Assembly: GCA_955652195.1 (NCBI GenBank)
Contig: CATPBC010000434.1
Span: 1-14,188, forward strand
Length of the DNA stretch: 14,188 bases
DNA from: an uncultured Xanthobacteraceae bacterium
GTDB taxonomy: Bacteria > Pseudomonadota > Alphaproteobacteria > Rhizobiales > Xanthobacteraceae
Direction: 5' to 3'
The notes below the pieces were generated by a model. The model ran no database searches. It was not told the origin of the DNA and worked only from the letters and a program-made list of their open reading frames with translations. Below are positions 7,255 to 13,373 of the stretch, one piece after another. Made by a program: the position numbers and the translations under genes. How positions within the stretch are numbered: position 1 is the stretch's first letter; each line of letters opens with the position of its first letter.

Positions 7255-8270
7255 CCGTGCGCACGCCCGTTTTTCTCCTGGTCTGGCTTGTGATCTCAGC
7301 TGCGGTGTTTGCAGGCTCACTGGCGCTCGGTAACGATTACATATTCTTCGCCGGCTATGTCGTGCTGCAATACGTGGTGCTGGGCACCGCGTGGAATATC
7401 CTCGGCGGTTACTGCGGCTATGTGAATTTCGGTTCCGCGGCGTTCTTCGCGCTCGGTGCCTATTCGTCGGTGGCGATCTACAAGCTTATCACCGAAAATG
7501 ATTTCTATCGGATGCCGATTCCGGTGCTGATGCTGATTGGCGGACTTGTTTCCGGCGTGGTCGGGTTTGGCATGGGCTATCTAACGCTCCGACTGCGCGG
7601 CGCGTTCTTTGCTATTGCGACACTTGCGCTTGCAGTCGTGTTGCAGACGCTCGTCGTCAACTGGGATTTTGTCGGCGGTTCACGTGGCGCCTACATCATT
7701 CGCCCGGAACAGATCGAGCCGATCGGCAATTACATTCGCTATTTGTTTCTCCTCATGATGGTGCTTGCCGTGGCTGGAATTACGATTGCGCGGCTGATTG
7801 AACATTCGCGGCTTGGCTATGGTTTCGCAAGCATTCGTGACGACGAATTGGCGGCCGAAGCTGCCGGTGTGCCGACACTGCGCTTAAAGCTCATCGCCAC
7901 GACCATTTCGGGCGCGCTGATGGGCATGGCCGGCGCGCCGTTTCCTTATTACATCGGCTACCTGCAACCATCATCCACGTTTGGACTGGATTACGCGGTC
8001 AATTCCATTGCTATGCCGCTCATCGGCGGCACGACGAGCTGGGTCGGTCCACTGATCGGCGCATTGCTGCTCGGATCGCTGCAGCAGATCGCAACCGTCA
8101 CCATCTCATCCGCGGTCAATTTATTGATTGTCGGCTGCCTGCTGGTCATCTTCGTAATCATCGCGCCGAACGGCATCGTCGGCTTGGTACACACTTACCT
8201 GCAACGCAAGCCTGAGGATTTCGTCGGTCGGCGACGCGTCGAAGCCGAGATGCCGGGAAGGGTGCCATGA
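7251..8270 (+). CDS. livM: HAAT-family ABC transporter permease (LivM type)
   Basis: A 339-residue integral membrane protein, the second permease of the transporter. It has a hydrophobic N-terminus (VFLLVWLVISAAVFAGSLAL), the LivM hallmark 'AWNILGGYCGYVNFGSAAFF', then 'LRLRGAFFAIATLALA'. The cytoplasmic coupling loop is 'IRDDELAAEAAGV', where the ATPases dock. The C-terminal 'MPLIGGTTSWVGPLIGALLLG' and 'IIAPNGIVGL' also fit. The ATG at 7251 overlaps the livH stop by ATGA, and its own stop overlaps the livG start the same way. The overlaps indicate one polycistronic message and balanced synthesis of LivH and LivM, which pair one to one in known systems. The call is firm at family level; substrate is unknown. 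Confidence 0.92.
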   Translation: MTVRTPVFLLVWLVISAAVFAGSLALGNDYIFFAGYVVLQYVVLGTAWNILGGYCGYVNFGSAAFFALGAYSSVAIYKLITENDFYRMPIPVLMLIGGLVSGVVGFGMGYLTLRLRGAFFAIATLALAVVLQTLVVNWDFVGGSRGAYIIRPEQIEPIGNYIRYLFLLMMVLAVAGITIARLIEHSRLGYGFASIRDDELAAEAAGVPTLRLKLIATTISGALMGMAGAPFPYYIGYLQPSSTFGLDYAVNSIAMPLIGGTTSWVGPLIGALLLGSLQQIATVTISSAVNLLIVGCLLVIFVIIAPNGIVGLVHTYLQRKPEDFVGRRRVEAEMPGRVP

Positions 8271-9055
8271 GCATGGCGGAAGGTGCGAGTACGGCCAGCA
8301 CCGCCGCTAACAGCGCTGCCGCGCGCGCGCTTTTACAAGTCGACAATGTCGGCAAGCGTTTCGGTGGCTTCGTTGCGCTCGAAAATATTTCGCTCTCGGT
8401 TCCTGCGGGCGAACGTCTCGGCCTGATCGGACCCAATGGCTCGGGCAAGAGCACGCTCGTAAATTGCATCTGCGGTACGCTGCGCAACGAACAGGGCACA
8501 GTGCATTTTGCCGGCCAAAAACTCGACGGCCTACAGGCGCATCAGCGCACCCATCTCGGACTGGCGCGAAGTTTTCAGCTGCCGCGGCCGTTCGTCAGTC
8601 TCACTCTCGCCGACAATATACGGATCCCCCTGCTCTACACCGTGGCGCGGCGGCGCGGCAGCCATCATACCGCGCACGAAATTGAAGAGCGATGTGCCAA
8701 GCTCCTCAACGAAGTCGGCCTTGGCGAAAAGGCGCGACGCTTGCCGCGCGATCTCACCCAAGTCGAGATGCGCAAACTCGAGCTTGCCCGCGCCATGGCC
8801 GCCGAGCCGAAGCTCCTGATCGCCGATGAGGCGATGGCTGGACTGACCCATTCGGAAATTGAAGACATCTTGTCATTGCTCGTTCGGTTGAACGAGCAAG
8901 GCGTCACGATAATCTTGATCGAGCACATTATGAGCGCGGTCATGAGTTTTTCGCGGCGGCTCGTCGTACTTGTGTCGGGGCGAAAGATCGCGGACGGCAG
9001 GCCTGAAGAAGTTATGCGCGATCCTGAAGTCGAAAGGGCTTACCTTGGCCAGTAG
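8267..9055 (+). CDS. livG: HAAT-family ABC transporter ATP-binding protein (LivG type)
   Basis: A 262-residue cytoplasmic ATPase that powers the transporter. The first 20 residues are an Ala/Ser/Thr-rich extension (from MSMAEGAST). Walker A is GPNGSGKST at 55-63. The usual LSGGQ signature is replaced by 'LTQVEMRKLELARAMA', Walker B with catalytic Glu is 'LLIADEAMAGL', and the switch His lies in 'ILIEHIM'. From memory, the altered signature and 'DE-x-MAGL' occur in one branch of LivG proteins, so the enzyme need not be defective. The C-terminal 'VMRDPEVERAYLGQ' is the normal LivG ending. The start overlaps livM (ATGA), and the end overlaps the livF start by 11 nt. It should pair with LivF as a heterodimer. 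Confidence 0.92.
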   Translation: MSMAEGASTASTAANSAAARALLQVDNVGKRFGGFVALENISLSVPAGERLGLIGPNGSGKSTLVNCICGTLRNEQGTVHFAGQKLDGLQAHQRTHLGLARSFQLPRPFVSLTLADNIRIPLLYTVARRRGSHHTAHEIEERCAKLLNEVGLGEKARRLPRDLTQVEMRKLELARAMAAEPKLLIADEAMAGLTHSEIEDILSLLVRLNEQGVTIILIEHIMSAVMSFSRRLVVLVSGRKIADGRPEEVMRDPEVERAYLGQ

Positions 9056-9776
9056 CCTCACCATCGCCGGGATCCATGCTGCTTATGGCGCGGTGCGCGT
9101 GATCGAGGACGTGTCGCTCAAGGTCCGCGGCGGAGAAACCGTTGTCCTGCTGGGCACGAACGGCAACGGCAAGTCGACGCTCATGAAATGCATCATGGGC
9201 ATCGTACAGCCGACGGAAGGCACGATCGTCGCGGAGATCGACGGCATCCATCACGAGCTGATCGGCCGCACCACCGAAGAGATTGTCAATCTCGGCATCG
9301 CGCTAGTGCCCGAGGGCCGCCGGCTATTCCCGATGTTGACCGTAGAGGAAAATCTCCTGCTCGGCGCATACCGCGCTGCGGCGCGGGCCGAGCTGGCGCG
9401 CAATCTCGCGGTGTGCTTTGAAACTTTTCCGCGCCTCGCCGAGCGCCGCCGTCAACTCGCAGGCAGCCTTTCCGGCGGCGAGCAGCAGATGTTGGCGCTG
9501 GGGCGCGCGCTCATGCTGGCGCCAAAAATCCTTCTAGTCGACGAACCATCAGTTGGCCTCGCGCCGATTCTCGTCAGCCGAACCATCGATGCGATTTCCG
9601 AAATGAAGCAGCGCTATGCGCTTACCGTGTTGATGGCCGAGCAAAATTTCAACCAGGCCATCAGGATCGCGGACCGCGGCTATGTCATTGTCCACGGCAA
9701 GATCGCTTTTGAGGGGCGATCGACCGAGGAGCTCAACAACAACGATCTGATCAAGAAATTCTATTTGGGCTTGTAA
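9045..9776 (+). CDS. livF: HAAT-family ABC transporter ATP-binding protein (LivF type)
   Basis: A 243-residue cytoplasmic ATPase, partner of LivG. Walker A is GTNGNGKST at residues 37-45, the signature is canonical (LSGGEQQM), Walker B is 'ILLVDEPSVGLAP', and the switch region reads 'VLMAEQNF', with Gln in place of His as is normal for LivF. 'VPEGRRLFPMLTVEENLLLGA' is a strong LivF mark. I chose the TTG at 9045 because it has GAAAGGG (9032-9038) six bases upstream and gives a standard LivF length and N-terminus. A longer frame begins at 8970 but runs through livG without family similarity. The 11-nt overlap with livG implies coupled translation. The gene ends at a strong hairpin. No periplasmic binding protein gene follows or precedes the cluster in this window. 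Confidence 0.92.
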   Translation: MASSLTIAGIHAAYGAVRVIEDVSLKVRGGETVVLLGTNGNGKSTLMKCIMGIVQPTEGTIVAEIDGIHHELIGRTTEEIVNLGIALVPEGRRLFPMLTVEENLLLGAYRAAARAELARNLAVCFETFPRLAERRRQLAGSLSGGEQQMLALGRALMLAPKILLVDEPSVGLAPILVSRTIDAISEMKQRYALTVLMAEQNFNQAIRIADRGYVIVHGKIAFEGRSTEELNNNDLIKKFYLGL

Positions 9777-9805
9777 TTGCCGTCCTGCTGAAGGAAGGAC
9801 GGCAA
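9777..9805. terminator. Bidirectional hairpin after livF
   Basis: TTGCCGTCCT (9777-9786) and AGGACGGCAA (9796-9805) form a perfect 10-bp stem with a 9-nt loop, starting immediately after the livF stop codon and ending 8 nt before the stop of the convergent dipeptidase gene. No long T-run is present, but the symmetry and position fit a terminator serving both genes. Confidence 0.7.
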
Positions 9806-9813
9806 GTAAAGCG

Positions 9814-10497
9814 TCATTGCACCGGAAAATCGAAGTAACTATTCGGAAATGGCTCGTTTCGCAGCGTGAAATGCCACCATTCCTTGGCGTAACCGCGAAA
9901 GCCGCGGCGCTGCATCGTCGCGGCAAGGAGCATGCGATTGGCATGCTGCTCGGCACCGACGCTCGAATCTCCGGTCCATGATTTCGGACTGAAAAAATCG
10001 AACGGCGTACCCATGTCCAGTTCGCTATCGTCGTCGTGCGCCAGCGTCAGATCGACGGTCGAACCGCGCGAATGCCCGGACTTTGAGGCGATATAGCCCT
10101 CTCGAAACAGCGTTCGCTTATCGACGTGAGGATAAAATTCGGCCTTCGCCGATTGGTCTTTCAGATCGTACACCCAGTGCATGAAATCAGCGACTGCGCG
10201 CAGCGGTCGATAGCAATCGAAGACTTTAAGGACCAAGCCGCGAGCGGCAACGTCGCGCGCAACGCCGGCCAGCGCATCGGTCGCTGCCCGCGTGAGCAGA
10301 CAACGCGGCGCTTGATAGCCTTCAATTGGTCGCCCGACAAAATTGTGTGATCCCGCATAACGCATATCGACGACGAGACCCGGAACAAAAGTCCCAGCAT
10401 CGACAAATGTCGATGGGCGACCGGATGCGCCGGCTGGCTCAGCAACCACAACTTGCGCGCATAGTACGCCGGCAATTAGCGGCCCAAGTTTTCGCAT
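9814..10497 (-). CDS. Exported D-alanyl-D-alanine dipeptidase (VanX/DdpX, peptidase M15 family)
   Basis: A 227-residue zinc dipeptidase. Residues 1-20 form a signal peptide (MRKLGPLIAGVLCAQ...VVAE), so the enzyme should work in the periplasm. 'VVDMRYAGSHNFVGRPI' is typical of the family, and Arg97 in 'CYRPLRAVADF' is the substrate-side arginine. Zinc ligands His142 and Asp149 lie in 'SGHSRGSTVDL', and His209 with catalytic Glu206 in 'EWWHF'. All catalytic residues are present. The family hydrolyses D-Ala-D-Ala; here, with no vanH or vanA genes around, scavenging of D-amino-acid dipeptides from cell-wall turnover is more likely than vancomycin resistance. The start is ATG 10497; GTG 10500 and TTG 10503 precede it directly, and no clear ribosome binding site decides between them. 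The gene diverges from tetR across a low-GC gap. Confidence 0.88.
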   Translation of the reverse strand: MRKLGPLIAGVLCAQVVVAEPAGASGRPSTFVDAGTFVPGLVVDMRYAGSHNFVGRPIEGYQAPRCLLTRAATDALAGVARDVAARGLVLKVFDCYRPLRAVADFMHWVYDLKDQSAKAEFYPHVDKRTLFREGYIASKSGHSRGSTVDLTLAHDDDSELDMGTPFDFFSPKSWTGDSSVGAEQHANRMLLAATMQRRGFRGYAKEWWHFTLRNEPFPNSYFDFPVQ

Positions 10498-10503
10498 CAC
10501 CAA

Positions 10504-10823
10504 TGGCTTTTGAAGAAGATAAAGTATTTTGAGTGAGAGTTATTCATCTTTTCATTCAAAAACTCAACAACATCACCTTTGCTAGTTGCTGGAATCAGCA
10601 GCCATCGCATTAGAGTTTTCCCGGACCAGGCCAAATGTTGCGGAACACGCTAGTTTTTCTCAAAGAGAGATTATTGGTCAACAAACAGGTGATTTCTCTT
10701 CATTGAAGAACGTTGGCAGCGTGGTTGCGTTTATGAAACTCAATGGAATAAGAGTGACGGTTGGGTGTTCAAGCGAACACTATGCAGTGGACCTCCGCAG
10801 GCCTGACTAGGCCAAAACCGTCA
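10504..10823. other. Low-GC divergent intergenic region between dipeptidase and tetR
   Basis: About 320 bases without a convincing gene, visibly richer in A and T than the flanks, especially 10505-10570 and 10650-10760. It must hold the promoters of both divergent genes, but I find no pair of hexamers good enough to name. It contains a perfect palindrome at 10765-10780 and a shorter one at 10800-10813 (GGCCT-GACT-AGGCC). A 74-codon open frame at 10586-10810 has no ribosome binding site and no recognisable sequence, and I do not call it a gene. Confidence 0.6.
10765..10780. promoter_or_regulatory. Candidate TetR operator
   Basis: GTGTTC-AAGC-GAACAC, a perfect palindrome with 6-bp arms and a 4-bp spacer (16 bp in all), 43 bp upstream of the tetR ATG and in the region shared with the divergent dipeptidase. 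TetR-family repressors commonly bind palindromes of this size beside their own gene. Binding is inferred, not shown. Confidence 0.45.
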
Positions 10824-11393
10824 ATGCCGCCTTCGCGCAAACATCATAACAGAATACGTGAGTTAGTCCTTCAGAGCGCAGGCCGATTGTTCAACCGCCA
10901 CGGTTTCAACGCCGTGTCGATCGACGATGTCATGGCCGAAGCCGGACTGACGCGCGGAAGTTTTTACTGTTACTTCTCATCGAAAAGCGATCTGTACGCG
11001 CAGTCGGTCGCGCGCGTAGTCCATGAAGACCGAGAAAATCCGAAAGCCAACGGATCGGAACGGGCAAGAGCCGACAAGATCGTTCGCGATTACTTGTCTG
11101 TAGAGGATCACGAGGAAACCGGCGACACGTTTCCTATGATCGGCCTGCCTAACGACATTTCACGCACCGATCGCGCGGTCAGGCAGGCATTCGAGTCCGC
11201 GCTCAAACTGATGATTCAATCGTTCGAGCAGGCCGCAAATGGCAGCACGCAAACGCGGCGCACGAACGCACTTGCCATCGCTGCGCTTTGCGTGGGGGGA
11301 ATGGTTCTGTCTCGGTCGATCGAGGACCGCAAACTGGCAGATGAGCTGCGCGGCGCCGCCAAGGCAGCGGCGCTCGAGCTAGCGAAGTGGTAG
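10824..11393 (+). CDS. TetR/AcrR family transcriptional regulator
   Basis: A 189-residue repressor-type regulator. The N-terminal three-helix DNA-binding domain (residues about 10-58) contains 'AGRLFNRHGFNAVSIDDVMAEAGLTRGSFYCYFSSKSDLY', split here over the helix-turn-helix and the conserved F/Y-x-Y/H-F-x-S-K-x-x-L end. The rest is the variable ligand-binding domain, with 'RAVRQAFESALKLMIQSFEQ' and a hydrophobic 'ALAIAALCVGGMVLSRSI' helix near the C-terminus. The ligand is unknown. I chose ATG 10824 (MPPSRKHHNR) because it starts just before the first helix. ATG 10782 and TTG 10761 are in frame upstream, but they would put the palindrome close to or inside the coding region. The divergent dipeptidase is the most natural target besides its own promoter. 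It is convergent with the DUF3617 gene, only 9 nt between stops. Confidence 0.88.
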   Translation: MPPSRKHHNRIRELVLQSAGRLFNRHGFNAVSIDDVMAEAGLTRGSFYCYFSSKSDLYAQSVARVVHEDRENPKANGSERARADKIVRDYLSVEDHEETGDTFPMIGLPNDISRTDRAVRQAFESALKLMIQSFEQAANGSTQTRRTNALAIAALCVGGMVLSRSIEDRKLADELRGAAKAAALELAKW

Positions 11394-11402
11394 GCGCCGC
11401 AG

Positions 11403-11876
11403 CTATTGCGGACAAGCCGAAAGCCACCGCCCTTCGATGTTTTGTTGCGAGTCAATCATCGCCATACCCGCCATGGCCGCCTTCGTCTGCACAGTCCCGG
11501 TATAGTGCCGCGGGCTGTCGAAGTTGAACTCGCCGGTCAGCTCCATATCGAGCTGACCCTTGCAAGTCAGTCGCCAATTCAGTCGTGAGCCGCTCAAGCT
11601 GCGTTCGATCGGAGCGCATGTAGAGTTGACGGTGCGCGATTGCGGCGAAAATGCAATGGCGAGATCGCTGGTGTCCTGCGGGGTGAGGCATTTAGACGAT
11701 TCATGGGGCGGCCCGATCACGCCGCCCGTTTGCGTTCTGCTGATCACCTGCCACAGACCGGGCTCGATCCCATCGGCAAAAGCAGCCGAAACGCTTAGCC
11801 CAGCGGCGAGAACAAGGCCGCACATCGCCGAAGCACCTCGGTAAAGCGCCGAAATTTCCCCGCAGCCTTGGGTCAT
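11403..11876 (-). CDS. DUF3617 domain-containing exported protein
   Basis: A 157-residue small secreted protein. Residues 1-34 look like a signal peptide (basic or polar MTQGCGEISALYRG, then 'MCGLVLAAGLSVSAAFA'), with cleavage expected before Asp-Gly. The mature part begins 'GIEPGLWQVISRTQTGG', followed by 'SSKCLTPQDTSDL', 'STCAPIERSLSGSRLNWRLTC' and 'GEFNFDSPRHYTGTVQ', which is the DUF3617 pattern with three or four Cys that probably form disulfides. No biochemical function is known for the family. I chose ATG 11876. The frame is open to TTG 11927, but that start would run into the EcfG-like promoter, while ATG 11825 would give a signal peptide lacking a polar start. The stop lies 9 nt from the tetR stop. 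Confidence 0.8.
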   Translation of the reverse strand: MTQGCGEISALYRGASAMCGLVLAAGLSVSAAFADGIEPGLWQVISRTQTGGVIGPPHESSKCLTPQDTSDLAIAFSPQSRTVNSTCAPIERSLSGSRLNWRLTCKGQLDMELTGEFNFDSPRHYTGTVQTKAAMAGMAMIDSQQNIEGRWLSACPQ

Positions 11877-11906
11877 TTCACCAATCCGGCCATTAACTTC
11901 CTGACG

Positions 11907-11932
11907 GGAACGGACCGCCCGTATCAATCGTT
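11907..11932 (+). promoter_or_regulatory. EcfG (general stress response) type promoter
   Basis: GGAAC (11907-11911), a 17-nt spacer, and CGTT (11929-11932) match the alphaproteobacterial EcfG consensus GGAAC-N16/17-cGTT exactly. It points toward the small membrane protein gene at 12044, leaving a 5' leader of about 100 nt. Other intergenic GGAAC copies in the window lack a matching -10 box. Start-site data would settle it. Confidence 0.6.
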
Positions 11933-12031
11933 ATCACGAGATTTCAAGCGTAAGTGATGACGCGTTTGGTCGCTAAGACCCGTTACCTATCTTAAGCCAC
12001 TGCGATCATTCCGCCTGCCGCGACTATGGCA

Positions 12032-12039
12032 AGGGAGGA
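12032..12039 (+). promoter_or_regulatory. Strong ribosome binding site deciding the small-protein start
   Basis: AGGGAGGA lies 4 nt before ATG 12044 and downstream of the other in-frame ATG at 12026, so it selects 12044 as the translation start. Confidence 0.7.
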
Positions 12040-12043
12040 TGTC

Positions 12044-12238
12044 ATGACCCATTCGATGTACAGCGCTGATCGCGCCACACATCTGAAAATCGTGGTGATT
12101 GGACTGCTTTGCGCGATCGCGGTTGCGGTAGTTGGTATTTTTGCCCATGTCAGCAGCAATATCGATCTCGGCACGGCGGCCCTGGTCAAAGCGGGCCGGA
12201 CAACTACCCTGAGCGGGAACGTTCCTGCGATCCGCTAA
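12044..12238 (+). CDS. Small single-pass membrane protein, conserved hypothetical
   Basis: A 64-residue protein of unknown function. Residues 1-15 are polar and carry 'MYSADRATHLK', residues about 16-36 form one membrane helix (VVIGLLCAIAVAVVGIFA), and the remaining 28 residues are polar with a few charges, likely facing the periplasm. From memory, very similar short proteins with an 'IYSADRATHLKIVV' start occur in Bradyrhizobium-like genomes, with no assigned role. The ribosome binding site is strong and the gene is monocistronic: the DUF3617 gene diverges on one side and the anti-sigma gene converges on the other. The EcfG-type promoter about 110 nt upstream suggests induction in stationary phase or stress. 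The coding call is supported by the start signal, the sharp membrane helix and the promoter. Confidence 0.75.
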   Translation: MTHSMYSADRATHLKIVVIGLLCAIAVAVVGIFAHVSSNIDLGTAALVKAGRTTTLSGNVPAIR

Positions 12239-12265
12239 CGCGCTAGCCGCCGGCGCGGCACAGTA

Positions 12266-12285
12266 GCCCGGTTGCTCACCCGGGC
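12266..12285. terminator. Hairpin at the convergent small-protein/anti-sigma 3' ends
   Basis: GCCCGG (12266-12271) and CCGGGC (12280-12285) form a 6-bp stem with an 8-nt loop, overlapping the stop codon of the anti-sigma gene and 28 nt after the stop of the small gene. No T-run is present, so termination strength is doubtful. Confidence 0.35.
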
Positions 12286-13310
12286 GCCCGCGGCAATGCT
12301 TCAACCATTCGTCCCTTGAACAGCATTGGACCGCTCGGTGCACCGCTTGCCGAGCCGCCTGCCGGCTCAAGCGAGACCGAATAGGTTGCGGTTTGCATTG
12401 TTTCAACATCGAAATTCGAAGGGATAGGCCGACTGGTGAAATCGGCGCTGCCGAGGAGCCCAAGCGAGGTCGGCTTCGGCAGCTTGGCTGAATTCAACCA
12501 CAATTCGTAGCTGCGGCCGGCATCTGGTGCGGCCGTCAACCTGCGCACCGTGATGATCCGCTCTTGCGGATCTAACATGAGCAAAAAGGCTGGAGCGGTC
12601 GGCTCCTGTTGCAGCACTGCCACCAGTCGTGAACCCGTCTTCGGCGCGGCCAGCGTTGACTGCAATTGTCGGCTGAGCGGAGCGAGGCCCGGTGCGAAAT
12701 GTGCGACGCCAATATAGATTGCCAGCAATGCAGCGATTGCGCTCGCGGCGACAGCGAGACCGCGCCAGCGGTGCACATTGCGGTTCAAAGTGATGAGTTC
12801 GGCATCGGAAGCGGTTTGCGGGGCCGCGGCCGTTGGCCTCACCAGTCGATCGTCAAGTTCAGCTGGCGATTCCGGCGGCAGTAGCGTGGAGGCCAACCCG
12901 GCGGTAGCGGGTGTCTCTCCGGAGTCCTGTGTCCTATCAGACAGCAAGTCAGGTACGGATTCGAAGCTTTGCTCGGACGCCGCATCAGGCGCCGTATCAG
13001 GCTCCGCCGGCGTCGCCGCCGGCGCGTTAAGCGGCTCCAATTGGCCGTCCGCCTCGCCGGGATCGGAGCTTATCTGGCTGTGCCGTTCAACACCGCCGAT
13101 GTCGCTTTTGATCCGCTCCCACAGATCGGCTGGCGGCTCGACTGCCTCGACCATAACATTGAGTTCGCCAAGCCGATGCTCCCACAGTCGCACAGTCTCG
13201 GCAAAGCCGTGATCGATTGCGAGCAGTGCCTCGGCCTGTTGGCGCTCCTCTGCGGAGAGCGTGCCTAGGACATATTCAGCGGCAAGCGCATCCCGGTCAT
13301 CGTCGTACAT
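12276..13310 (-). CDS. Membrane-anchored anti-sigma factor, RskA-like
   Basis: A 344-residue regulator that should hold its ECF sigma partner at the membrane. Residues 1-71 form the cytoplasmic sigma-binding part: 'AAEYVLGTLSAEER', 'ALLAIDHGFAETVRLWEHRL', 'PPADLWERI'. It has no HxxxCxxC zinc site. Residues 72-178 are an unusually long Pro/Ala/Glu/Asp-rich linker, 182-206 one membrane helix (WRGLAVAASAIAALLAIYI), and 210-344 the periplasmic RskA domain (RLVAVLQQEPTAPAFLLML, SYELWL, TSLGLLG, FDVETMQTATYSVSLEPAGGS). The ATG at 13310 has GAGGT 6 nt upstream. ATG 13343, 33 nt earlier in frame, is less likely. It lies 62 nt downstream of the sigma gene, the usual sigma-then-anti-sigma order. Release of sigma probably needs regulated proteolysis; the signal is unknown. 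Confidence 0.87.
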   Translation of the reverse strand: MYDDDRDALAAEYVLGTLSAEERQQAEALLAIDHGFAETVRLWEHRLGELNVMVEAVEPPADLWERIKSDIGGVERHSQISSDPGEADGQLEPLNAPAATPAEPDTAPDAASEQSFESVPDLLSDRTQDSGETPATAGLASTLLPPESPAELDDRLVRPTAAAPQTASDAELITLNRNVHRWRGLAVAASAIAALLAIYIGVAHFAPGLAPLSRQLQSTLAAPKTGSRLVAVLQQEPTAPAFLLMLDPQERIITVRRLTAAPDAGRSYELWLNSAKLPKPTSLGLLGSADFTSRPIPSNFDVETMQTATYSVSLEPAGGSASGAPSGPMLFKGRMVEALPRAPG

Positions 13311-13354
13311 CGTTACCTCAACTGATTTTTCTTGTCCGAGCATCACACTACTCA

Positions 13355-13373
13355 AACCGGCATGGCTCCGGTT
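13355..13373. repeat. Small hairpin between sigma and anti-sigma genes
   Basis: AACCGG (13355-13360) and CCGGTT (13368-13373) with a 7-nt loop, touching the stop codon of the sigma gene. It may lower expression of the anti-sigma gene relative to sigma or protect the mRNA end. At 6 bp it could be chance. Confidence 0.35.

Noticed and set aside
9814..10497. Vancomycin resistance locus
   Set aside because: Only a VanX-type dipeptidase is present; no vanH, vanA or sensor genes, and the protein is exported.
10642..10646. GGAAC upstream of tetR as an EcfG -35 box
   Set aside because: No CGTT within 16-18 nt downstream.
10586..10810. 74-codon open frame in the low-GC gap
   Set aside because: No ribosome binding site, no known motif, and it overlaps the operator-like palindrome; best seen as chance.
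12216..12225. GGAACGTTCC palindrome as a second EcfG promoter
   Set aside because: It lies inside the small gene, and no CGTT box occurs at the right distance on either strand.
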